Shown piece by piece: positions 1-5,286 of a DNA stretch of 5,691 nt. Source of the DNA: an uncultured Actinomycetes bacterium (GTDB lineage: Bacteria; Actinomycetota; Thermoleophilia; Gaiellales; F1-60-MAGs149); assembly GCA_903960645.1 (NCBI GenBank), contig CAJCBN010000413.1, positions 1 to 5,691 on the forward strand, given 5' to 3'. Within the stretch, counting starts at the first letter, position 1; each line of letters begins with the position of its first letter. Below the pieces are notes generated by a model. That model worked only from the letters and a program-made list of their open reading frames with translations, made no database searches and had not been told where the DNA came from. Both the position numbers and the translations under genes were made by a program.

Positions 1-1071
1 GAGCAGTACGACCTCTCCAAGTTGGAGGTCGCGCTGCTCCTGTCTGGCTATCAGGTCGCGTTCGTCGCCACCGCGATCCCCGCCGGTTGGCTGGCGGGGC
101 GCGTCGGTCCGCGCTCCGTGGTGATCGGCGGTCTCGTCTGCTTCGTGCTCGCCTCAGCCCTCTTCGCGGTCGCCCCGACCTTCGCGATACTCGTCTTCGC
201 CCGCGCGCTGCAGGGCGTCGCCGGCGGCTGCGGCTGGTCTGCGGCGATGTCGTGGCTGACGGAGAACACGCAGCGCGAGCAGCGCTCGCGTGCGGTCGGG
301 CTGATCTCCGGGATCTCCGCGGCGGGGGCCGTCGCCGGCCCGGTCGTCGGTGCGCTCGCCGCTGCCACCAGCGTCATGCTCGCCTTCTCGCTGGTGGCGC
401 TGATCGGCCTCGGGGCGCTCGCGCTCGCGCTGCTGGCACCCTCCGGCCGCGCCCCCGTGGGCAGCCCGCCGCTCCTCGCGACCATGCGGCACCTGCTCGC
501 CCACCCCACGATCATCACCGCCCTCTGCTTCGCCTTCACCGTCTCGATCTGCCTGTCGACCGTCGACCTCCTGGCCATCCTGGAGCTGGGCGACCGTGGC
601 ATCGGGGCGACGACCATCGGCATCGTGCTCTCCGTGGGTGCCCTGCTCGGCGTCGGCGTGGGCACGATCGCGGGCCGGATCGCCGAGCGGATCGGGAGCT
701 TTGCGCTGTGTCTGCTCGGCGCCGCCGGCCTCGTCGCCCTGACCACCGTGCTCGCCCTACCGCTGCCGACCTGGGCCATCGCCGGCGGGATCATGGCGAT
801 CGGTCCGATCTTCCCGCTCCTGATGACCGGCATCTACCCCCTGATCGCGGCTGCCTCGGACGACCTCGGGCTGGCGCACGGAAGCGCCAACGGCTTCATC
901 AATATCTGCTGGTCGGGGGCGACGGCGGTGGTGCCGCTCGCCGCCGCGCAGATCGCGAGCGCACGCGGCGATGCTGCCGCCTACGGAACGGCGGCGCTGA
1001 TCACCGTCGCACTCGTCGCAATCGCTGTGCTGATGCGGTCTCGCGCACGAAACCTGTCACTCTCGTACTGA
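1..1071 (+). CDS. MFS transporter, N-terminally cut by the window edge
   Basis: This is a polytopic inner-membrane transporter of the major facilitator superfamily, probably a drug/solute:H+ antiporter or sugar-type efflux carrier; the substrate cannot be read from the sequence. The frame is open to base 1 and encodes 356 residues ending LSY-stop. I count about 11 hydrophobic helices (roughly residues 9-30, 38-58, 59-83, 99-122, 126-149, 170-193, 205-228, 232-251, 255-281, 293-318 and 324-347), so only TM1 and the N-terminus are missing from a 12-TM protein. The TM2-TM3 loop carries MFS motif A at residues 29-38 (GWLAGRVGPR), with Gly where the family usually has Asp. A matching GRIAERIG loop follows TM8. 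Internal TTG/GTG codons such as the one at base 22 are unlikely to be the real start, because TM1 would be lost. The stop codon lies inside a CIRCE-like element that belongs to the groES control region. Superfamily membership is confident; subfamily is not. Confidence 0.85.
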   Translation, partial: EQYDLSKLEVALLLSGYQVAFVATAIPAGWLAGRVGPRSVVIGGLVCFVLASALFAVAPTFAILVFARALQGVAGGCGWSAAMSWLTENTQREQRSRAVGLISGISAAGAVAGPVVGALAAATSVMLAFSLVALIGLGALALALLAPSGRAPVGSPPLLATMRHLLAHPTIITALCFAFTVSICLSTVDLLAILELGDRGIGATTIGIVLSVGALLGVGVGTIAGRIAERIGSFALCLLGAAGLVALTTVLALPLPTWAIAGGIMAIGPIFPLLMTGIYPLIAAASDDLGLAHGSANGFINICWSGATAVVPLAAAQIASARGDAAAYGTAALITVALVAIAVLMRSRARNLSLSY

Positions 1072-1080
1072 GAGTGCCGG
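1054..1080 (+). promoter_or_regulatory. Second, degenerate CIRCE-like operator upstream of groES
   Basis: The arms CTGTCACTC (1054-1062) and GAGTGCCGG (1072-1080) are separated by exactly 9 bases, which is the CIRCE geometry (TTAGCACTC-N9-GAGTGCTAA). Seven of nine arm positions are complementary, and the right arm keeps the GAGTGC core. It matches the main CIRCE at 1122-1148 at about 20 of 27 positions. It ends 7 bases before the -35 box, and the two operator centres are 68 bp apart. The same bases also form a perfect 7-bp hairpin, CACTCTC-gtact-GAGAGTG, spanning the transporter stop codon, so it could instead or also act as a weak 3' hairpin of that gene. Binding by HrcA is inference. Confidence 0.55.
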
Positions 1081-1087
1081 TTGTCGT

Positions 1088-1116
1088 TTGCGAACCAGCA
1101 GTAGGGTTCGTATAGT
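1088..1116 (+). promoter_or_regulatory. groES-groEL promoter (sigma70 type)
   Basis: TTGCGA (1088-1093) is followed by a 17-bp spacer and TATAGT (1111-1116), a near-consensus housekeeping promoter. Transcription is expected to start near 1122-1124, at the first bases of the CIRCE operator. The 5' leader would then be about 64 bases, with the operator as a hairpin at its very start. This placement fits the usual HrcA arrangement, in which the repressor covers the start site until heat inactivates it. Confidence 0.75.
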
Positions 1117-1121
1117 CCGGT

Positions 1122-1148
1122 CTGGCACTCGAGGAGTGAGAGTGCCAA
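1122..1148 (+). promoter_or_regulatory. CIRCE operator (HrcA binding site)
   Basis: CTGGCACTC (1122-1130), 9 spacer bases, then GAGTGCCAA (1140-1148). Eight of nine arm positions pair; only the outermost base fails. CIRCE is the established binding site of the heat-shock repressor HrcA in front of groESL in many bacteria. Its position over the expected transcription start and directly ahead of groES supports the call strongly. The spacer contains an additional GAGTG (1134-1138), so the left arm CACTC could pair with either of two right-hand copies in single-stranded form. Confidence 0.9.
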
Positions 1149-1176
1149 CGATTTCTTCCATTCAACCCTTGACCTT

Positions 1177-1181
1177 GGAGG
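1177..1181 (+). promoter_or_regulatory. Shine-Dalgarno of groES, deciding the start codon
   Basis: GGAGG lies 5 bases before the ATG at 1187. The same frame is open back to an ATG at 1088, but that codon lies inside the -35 box, has no ribosome binding site, and would add 33 residues with no GroES similarity. The 1187 start gives the normal MNLKPLGDRV N-terminus. Confidence 0.85.
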
Positions 1182-1186
1182 TCAGC

Positions 1187-1504
1187 ATGAACCTCAAGCC
1201 GCTTGGCGATCGCGTGATCGCCGAAGTTCAGGCAGAGGAGTCGACGACGGCCAGTGGCATCGTCCTCCCCGAAACCGCACAGGAGAAGCCCCAGCGCGCG
1301 AAGATCCTCGCCGTGGGCTCCGGCCACTACGAGTTCGGCCATCACGTGCCGCTCGAGATCGCGGTCGGCGACGAGATCCTCTTCTCGAAGTACGGCGGTA
1401 CCGAGGTGAAGGACGGCGGCAAGGATTATCTGATCCTCCGCGAGTCCGACATCCTCGCCGTGATCTCCGCTCCCGCGAGCAAGCCCGCCAAGGGCAAGAA
1501 GTAA
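1187..1504 (+). CDS. groES: Co-chaperonin GroES (Hsp10)
   Basis: This is the heptameric lid of the GroEL folding chamber, cytoplasmic and essential in most bacteria. The protein is 105 residues. It shows the GroES signature MNLKPLGDRVIAEV at the N-terminus, then the mobile loop that docks on GroEL (about residues 17-36, including SGIVLPETAQEKPQ). The roof-hairpin region follows (about 44-56), then GDEILFSKYGGTEV and YLILRESDILAVI near the C-terminus. The family is usually about 95-100 residues; the extra length is a Lys/Ala/Pro-rich tail (SAPASKPAKGKK). It is the first gene of the operon, 30 bases ahead of groEL, and is transcribed from the CIRCE-controlled promoter at 1088-1116, so HrcA repression and heat induction are expected. 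Confidence 0.98.
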   Translation: MNLKPLGDRVIAEVQAEESTTASGIVLPETAQEKPQRAKILAVGSGHYEFGHHVPLEIAVGDEILFSKYGGTEVKDGGKDYLILRESDILAVISAPASKPAKGKK

Positions 1505-1534
1505 CCTACCCCCCTTTTCGACGGAGGAATTCTC

Positions 1535-3166
1535 ATGGCACATAAGGAAATCAAGTTCAACGAGGATGCCCGGCGCGCGCTTCAGCGCGGCGTCGACACC
1601 CTCGCCGACGCTGTCAAGGTGACGCTCGGCCCCAAGGGCCGCTACGTCGTCATCGACAAGAAGTTCGGCGCCCCGACGATCACCAACGACGGCGTCTCGA
1701 TCGCTCGTGAGATCGAGCTCGAGGATCCGTTCGAGAACCAGGGCGCCCAGCTCGTCCGCGAGGTCGCCACGGCGACCAACGACGTTGCCGGTGACGGCAC
1801 GACGACCGCGACCGTGCTGGCCCAGGCCATCGTCCGCGAGGGTCTGCGCAACGTGACCGCGGGTGCCAACCCGATGGGTCTCAAGCGCGGCATCGAGCAG
1901 GCCGTCGAGCAGGCTGTCGCCAGCATCAAGGCGCAGTCGAAGGCCGTCTCGGGCAAGGAAGACATCGCCCGCGTCGCCACCATCTCGGCCCGCGATCGCG
2001 AGATCGGCGACGTCATCGCCGACGCCATCGAGAAGGTCGGCAAGGACGGCGTCGTCAACGTCGAGGACGGCCAGACCTTCGGACTCGACCTCGAGTTCAC
2101 CGAGGGCATGCAGTTCGACAAGGGCTACGTCTCCCCGTACATGATCACCGACGGTGATCGCATGGAGGCCGTGCTCGAGGATCCGTACATCCTCATCGCG
2201 AACCAGAAGATCGGCGCGGTCAAGGACATCCTCCCCGTGCTCGAGCAGGTCATTCAGAGCGGTCGCGCCCTGATGATCATCGCCGAGGACCTCGAGGGCG
2301 AGGCTCTGGCCACGATCGTCGTCAACAAGCTCCGCGGCACCTTCACGGTGGTTGCGGTCAAGGCCCCGGGCTTCGGCGATCGCCGCAAGCGCATGCTCGA
2401 GGACATCGCCATCCTGACGGGCGGCGAGGTCATCACCGAGGAGATGGGTCTCAAGCTTGAGAACACGGCCATCGCGCAGCTCGGTCGCGCCCGCCGCGTC
2501 GTCGTGACGAAGGACAACACGACGATCATCGACGGTGCCGGCAAGGGCGACGACATCAAGGCCCGCATCAAGCAGATCAAGCAGGAGATCGAGAATTCCG
2601 ATTCCGATTTCGATCGCGAGAAGCTCCAGGAGCGTCTCGCCAAGCTGAGCGGCGGCGTCGCCGTGGTCAAGGTCGGCGCAGCCACCGAGACCGAGATGAA
2701 GGAGAAGAAGCATCGCGTCGAAGACGCGCTGCAGGCCACCCGTGCCGCTCTCGAAGAGGGCATCGTGCCGGGCGGCGGTGTCGCCCTGCTGAACGCGGCG
2801 GCGAAGCTCAAGATCGACGAGTCGCACCACGACGAGGCGACGGGTGCCAAGATCATCCGCCGCGCGCTCGAGGAGCCGCTGCGTCAGCTGGCGTACAACG
2901 CCGGCCTCGAGGGCTCGGTTGTCGTCAACGAGGTCCGCGCCGCCAAGGCCGGCTTCGGTCTCGACATGGACAGCGGCCAGATGGTCGACCTGGTCAAGGC
3001 CGGCATCATCGATCCGGCCATGGTCACCCGCTCGGCGCTGCAGAATGCCGCGTCGATCGCCAAGAACATCCTCACCACCGAGGCCATCGTCGTCGAGGCG
3101 CCCGAGAAGTCGGGCCCGACCGTCGGCGACATGGGCGGCATGGGCGGAATGGGCGGGATGATGTAG
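1535..3166 (+). CDS. groEL: Chaperonin GroEL (Hsp60)
   Basis: This is the ATP-driven tetradecameric folding chamber that works with GroES in the cytoplasm. The protein is a full-length 543 residues with no frameshift. Nucleotide-binding and catalytic residues are in place: LGPKGR at 31-36, Asp52 in TNDG, GDGTTT at 86-91 (Asp87), Asp397 in VEDAL (equivalent to E. coli Asp398), and the GGG motif at 413-415. The apical domain contains GYVSPYM near 197-203, where E. coli has Phe204 and this protein has Met. It ends in the GGM-repeat tail (MGGMGGMGGMM) of standard housekeeping GroEL rather than the His-rich tail of some actinobacterial GroEL1 paralogues. GGAGG at 1523-1527 lies 7 bases before the ATG. 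It is co-transcribed with groES and followed by two hairpins. A second groEL elsewhere in the genome cannot be excluded. Confidence 0.99.
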   Translation: MAHKEIKFNEDARRALQRGVDTLADAVKVTLGPKGRYVVIDKKFGAPTITNDGVSIAREIELEDPFENQGAQLVREVATATNDVAGDGTTTATVLAQAIVREGLRNVTAGANPMGLKRGIEQAVEQAVASIKAQSKAVSGKEDIARVATISARDREIGDVIADAIEKVGKDGVVNVEDGQTFGLDLEFTEGMQFDKGYVSPYMITDGDRMEAVLEDPYILIANQKIGAVKDILPVLEQVIQSGRALMIIAEDLEGEALATIVVNKLRGTFTVVAVKAPGFGDRRKRMLEDIAILTGGEVITEEMGLKLENTAIAQLGRARRVVVTKDNTTIIDGAGKGDDIKARIKQIKQEIENSDSDFDREKLQERLAKLSGGVAVVKVGAATETEMKEKKHRVEDALQATRAALEEGIVPGGGVALLNAAAKLKIDESHHDEATGAKIIRRALEEPLRQLAYNAGLEGSVVVNEVRAAKAGFGLDMDSGQMVDLVKAGIIDPAMVTRSALQNAASIAKNILTTEAIVVEAPEKSGPTVGDMGGMGGMGGMM

Positions 3167-3171
3167 GAAGT

Positions 3172-3194
3172 TGGTTCGGGCTCTGCCCGAATCA
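3172..3194 (+). terminator. First hairpin after groEL
   Basis: TTCGGGC (3175-3181), a TCT loop, then GCCCGAA (3185-3191) form a perfect 7-bp stem. One G-U and two further pairs (3172-3174 with 3192-3194) extend it to 10 bp. It begins 5 bases after the groEL stop codon. There is no T tract behind it, so it may protect the 3' end of the mRNA or act with the second hairpin rather than terminate alone. Confidence 0.5.
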
Positions 3195-3206
3195 CCGTTC
3201 GACCCA

Positions 3207-3236
3207 GAAGGGCCTCGGCTGCGGCCGGGGCCCTTC
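3207..3236 (+). terminator. Main groESL terminator hairpin
   Basis: GAAGGGCCTCGGC (3207-3219) and GCCGGGGCCCTTC (3224-3236) pair over 13 bp with a single T-G wobble around a 4-base loop (TGCG). It is followed by GTCGTTG, which is only weakly T-rich. Strong GC stems with poor T tracts at operon ends are common in actinobacteria. Its symmetry means it could also stop transcription on the other strand. Confidence 0.75.
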
Positions 3237-3324
3237 GTCGTTGCTGGGGGCGCCCTGGTGTGCTGGCCCTGGTGTCGTGCTCGCATACGATGGCCCCACC
3301 TTGTTCGCCAAACGCACGCTACCA

Positions 3325-4890
3325 ATGAGAAGGATAATTCTTCTTGCCATAGGCCTGACGGTCGCAGCCGCGACCCTCGGCGGCTGTAAGTCCACGGCGC
3401 TGATGGCACCAGGTGGTGACTTCATCTACTACGAGGCCGATGCGCCCCTTGCCAACGAGCTGACCGTGCGCAAGGTGTCCGTCGCCACGCTGGAGGAGAC
3501 GGCGAGCCTCACCATGAGCGTCGGGTCGGGTGAGGGGACCGGCCTCCTCTCGCCTGACGGCAGCCTCGGCTACATCATCAGCAAGGAAACGTACAGCCCG
3601 ATGACGATTTCGAAGGTCGCGACGGCGGACCTGCGGCAGCTGGATCAGGCGGAACTCACGGTGATCAGCGCGAGCGCCGCCGTGATCTCGCCTGACGGCG
3701 CGTTCGCATACCTCGGCGATTCGACCGGTACGGTCACCGAGGTCCGCCTAGCCGACCTCGTGGAGACGAGGTACCTCGCAACGGGGACGGATCCGATCCT
3801 GATCCATACCGCGACCATCGCACCTGACGGCGTGTATGCGTACTTCGGCACCTCCCTCGGAACGGTCGTCAAGGTGCGCCTCGCAGACCTCGCAGTCGTG
3901 GGGCGGGCAACACTGCCCGCCCAGTCCACCTCGACGGCCGTGATCTCACCCGACGGGCACTACGGGTACTACACCAACGGTCCGGCGCCGACCCTGATCG
4001 TCAAGGTGCGGCTGGCCGACATGGCTGTCATCGGCGACGAGCCGCTCTCGATCGACGCCGTGGCTTCCACGGTGATTTCCCCCGACGGCCAGTACGCCTA
4101 CGTCATGGGCAACGCCAACCCCGCAGCGCTCCTCACCGTGCGCCTCGCCGATCTGAAGGAGACGCGCTCTGAGCTGGTCGCCCTGGACGGTAATGGAGGC
4201 TGGTCCGTGATCGCCCCGGACGGCCAGTTCGCCTACCTCGGCAGCGGCAACGGCGTCTCAATCATCAAGCAGGTGCGCCTCGCCTCCCCGCATGGCCTGA
4301 CCGTTTCCAAGGGTGGCAACGGATCCGGCACCGTCTCGAGCACGACGCCCGGCATCGACTGCGGCAGCGCCTGCACGCGCAGCTACCTCGACTACCAGTC
4401 CGTCACCCTGACGGCGACCGCCGGTACCCGCTCGACGTTCACCGGCTGGAGCGGCGCATGCACCGGCACGGCTCCGACCTGCACGTTGGCGATGTCCGAG
4501 GCACGCAGCGCGACCGCGACGTTCTCGCTGCCCGACAACACGTTCACGGCCGGCAGGACACGCGCCGCGATCAGTCGTACCGGGATCGCGCTCTCGACGA
4601 CGCTGACGGTGCCCGGCGGCGGCACGCTCCGCCAGTCGGTGACCGGCCGGGCCCGGGCGCGCGCCACCCTCTGCTCCACGAAGCGCTCGGTCCAGCGGGC
4701 CGGCACCTACACCGTGACCTGCCTGCTCAGTGCCAAGAGCCGCGCCGCGCTGAGCCGCGGCGCCGTCTGGCTCACCGTCGCCACCACGTTCGCGCCAACC
4801 GGCGGCCGCGCCCGCACCACGAGCCGCACCGTGATCCTGCCGCGTACGCCGCTCGCAACCCCGAGGCCGGCGCCACCCGTTACGGGCTGA
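3325..4890 (+). CDS. Secreted lipoprotein: propeller-like repeats plus InlB-type repeat domain
   Basis: The function is unknown; it is probably a surface-anchored binding or structural protein. The 521-residue product starts with a lipoprotein signal peptide: MRRIILL, a hydrophobic stretch, then lipobox LGGC with acylated Cys21. Residues 28 to about 321 are seven repeats of 42-48 residues headed by (S/A)PDG (PDG replaced by PGG in the first) and containing (V/I)-x-K/E-VRLADL. This is a pattern expected of a seven-bladed beta-propeller. Residues 325-402 resemble the divergent InlB B-repeat family (GSGTVSS, FTGWSGAC, ATATF), with Cys346/Cys350 and Cys379/Cys386 as likely disulphide pairs. Residues 403-521 are Ala/Arg/Thr-rich and beta-like, with Cys450 and Cys466, ending in a Pro-rich tail. 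The frame is open upstream to a TTG at 3241, but ATG 3325 gives the correct signal peptide. No good Shine-Dalgarno precedes it. The hairpin at 3207-3236 separates it from groESL. Confidence 0.85.
   Translation: MRRIILLAIGLTVAAATLGGCKSTALMAPGGDFIYYEADAPLANELTVRKVSVATLEETASLTMSVGSGEGTGLLSPDGSLGYIISKETYSPMTISKVATADLRQLDQAELTVISASAAVISPDGAFAYLGDSTGTVTEVRLADLVETRYLATGTDPILIHTATIAPDGVYAYFGTSLGTVVKVRLADLAVVGRATLPAQSTSTAVISPDGHYGYYTNGPAPTLIVKVRLADMAVIGDEPLSIDAVASTVISPDGQYAYVMGNANPAALLTVRLADLKETRSELVALDGNGGWSVIAPDGQFAYLGSGNGVSIIKQVRLASPHGLTVSKGGNGSGTVSSTTPGIDCGSACTRSYLDYQSVTLTATAGTRSTFTGWSGACTGTAPTCTLAMSEARSATATFSLPDNTFTAGRTRAAISRTGIALSTTLTVPGGGTLRQSVTGRARARATLCSTKRSVQRAGTYTVTCLLSAKSRAALSRGAVWLTVATTFAPTGGRARTTSRTVILPRTPLATPRPAPPVTG
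3406..4287 (+). repeat. Seven tandem protein repeats (propeller blades) in the lipoprotein
   Basis: The head motif falls at residues 28 (APGG), 76 (SPDG), 122 (SPDG), 166 (APDG), 208 (SPDG), 252 (SPDG) and 297 (APDG), giving spacings of 48, 46, 44, 42, 44 and 45 residues. Copies 3-6 share a fuller pattern: SPDG-x-(Y/F)-(A/G)-Y, a short loop, VRLADL or VRLADM, a few residues, then (T/S)-x-V before the next head. Copies 1 and 2 are more diverged, and copy 7 stops after VRLA. The count of seven and the blade length suit a closed propeller, but the fold is inference. Confidence 0.65.
3901..3922 (+). repeat. Strong intragenic inverted repeat
   Basis: GGGCGGGCA (3901-3909) and TGCCCGCCC (3914-3922) form a perfect 9-bp GC-rich stem around a 4-base loop (ACAC). 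It lies within the fourth propeller repeat of the lipoprotein, covering residues around VGRATLPAQ. It has the shape of a terminator stem but no T tract. It may slow or attenuate transcription or translation, or be a by-product of GC-rich codon choice. Confidence 0.5.
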
Positions 4891-4968
4891 TCAGCGAGTT
4901 CCGACCGGCGACGCCCGTCACCACGAGCGACCTGCGACACTTCCTCACACGCTTCCTAAGGAGAATCC

Positions 4969-5178
4969 ATGGCCGATTGCACGATCCGCATCAAGAAGAA
5001 CGGCTCCGCGATGGTGAGCGGCTCGTTCGTCGTCGAGGACGTCGACGGCAACCCGTACACGATCGAGGGTGAGGCCTTCCTGTGCCGCTGCGGCGCCTCG
5101 CAGACCAAGCCGTTCTGCGACGGCTCGCACAAGGCCGCCGGCTTCGAGTCGGCTCCGCACGTCGGCGACACCGCCTGA
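4969..5178 (+). CDS. CDGSH-type [2Fe-2S] iron-sulphur protein
   Basis: A small cytoplasmic iron-sulphur protein of 69 residues, likely a redox or Fe-S carrier protein; the partner is unknown. It holds one complete CDGSH motif, CRCGASQTKPFCDGSH, with cluster ligands Cys39, Cys41, Cys50 and His54 (three Cys and one His, as in mitoNEET-family proteins). The N-terminal part (IRIKKNGSAMVSGSFVVEDVDGNPYTIEG) is a short beta region typical of bacterial single-CDGSH proteins. There is no membrane anchor. AAGGAG at 4958-4963, 5 bases before the ATG, fixes the start. It lies 78 bases after the lipoprotein gene with no obvious terminator between, so read-through is possible, but a functional link to the lipoprotein is not supported. 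A 37-bp-period palindromic array begins 3 bases after its stop codon. Confidence 0.95.
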   Translation: MADCTIRIKKNGSAMVSGSFVVEDVDGNPYTIEGEAFLCRCGASQTKPFCDGSHKAAGFESAPHVGDTA

Positions 5179-5180
5179 GC

Positions 5181-5281
5181 GAATCTGGATCCGGATCCGG
5201 ATTTGCCGTTTTCGTGCAGATTTGGATCCGGATCCAGATCTACCGTTTTCGTGCAGATTTGGATCCGGATCCAGATCTGCC
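5181..5281. repeat. Array of 24-bp palindromes with a 37-bp period
   Basis: Three 24-bp palindromes lie at 5181-5204, 5218-5241 and 5255-5278. The first two intervals are 13-bp spacers (5205-5217 and 5242-5254) that differ only at their first base and share CCGTTTTCGTGC. The period is exactly 37 bp. Copies 2 and 3 of the palindrome are identical and contain the perfect 14-bp core TGGATCCGGATCCA. Copy 1 differs at five palindrome positions, all transitions. After the third palindrome only 3 bases (GCC) continue the pattern. The array fills 5181-5281 of the 108-bp spacer between two convergent genes. A period not divisible by 3, together with the CDGSH stop codon before it, argues against a coding repeat. 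Near-identical spacers argue against CRISPR. A role as bidirectional terminator, mRNA 3' stabiliser or protein-binding site is inference. Confidence 0.9.
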
Positions 5282-5286
5282 AGTCG

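Noticed and set aside
87..1115. 342-codon frame overlapping the MFS gene in another frame on the plus strand
   Set aside because: The product is Arg/Ala-rich without domains, while the overlapping frame gives a clear transmembrane transporter.
2589..2618. Short TCCGAT/TTCGAT hexamer run in groEL
   Set aside because: It encodes the ordinary variable ENSDSDFDREKL segment of GroEL and is too short and imperfect to be a meaningful repeat.
3286..3291. TACGAT as a -10 box for the lipoprotein gene
   Set aside because: No convincing -35 hexamer is found 16-19 bases upstream, so I cannot support a promoter beyond a chance match.
1001..3409. 802-codon open frame on the minus strand opposite groES-groEL
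   Set aside because: It runs exactly antisense to two certain genes, its product is low-complexity Asp/Leu/Arg/Gly-rich with no recognisable domain, and long antisense frames are expected from the strong third-position GC bias here.
4876..4886. Small palindrome CCCGTTACGGG at the end of the lipoprotein gene as a terminator
   Set aside because: Only a 4-bp stem with a 3-base loop and no T tract; too weak to call.
4458..5072. 204-codon frame spanning the end of the lipoprotein gene and the start of the CDGSH gene
   Set aside because: It is His/Arg-rich low-complexity translation, overlaps two better-supported genes and lacks a ribosome binding site.
5181..5281. Possible CRISPR array
   Set aside because: The palindromic repeats are regularly spaced, but the two full spacers differ at one base in 13, are far too short, and no cas gene is present.
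5181..5281. Repeat as part of a coding sequence (SGSGSG, WIRIRI or DLDPDPDL peptides in different frames)
   Set aside because: The period is 37 bp, so each copy shifts frame, and the CDGSH gene has a clear stop before it. The variation follows base pairing rather than codons.
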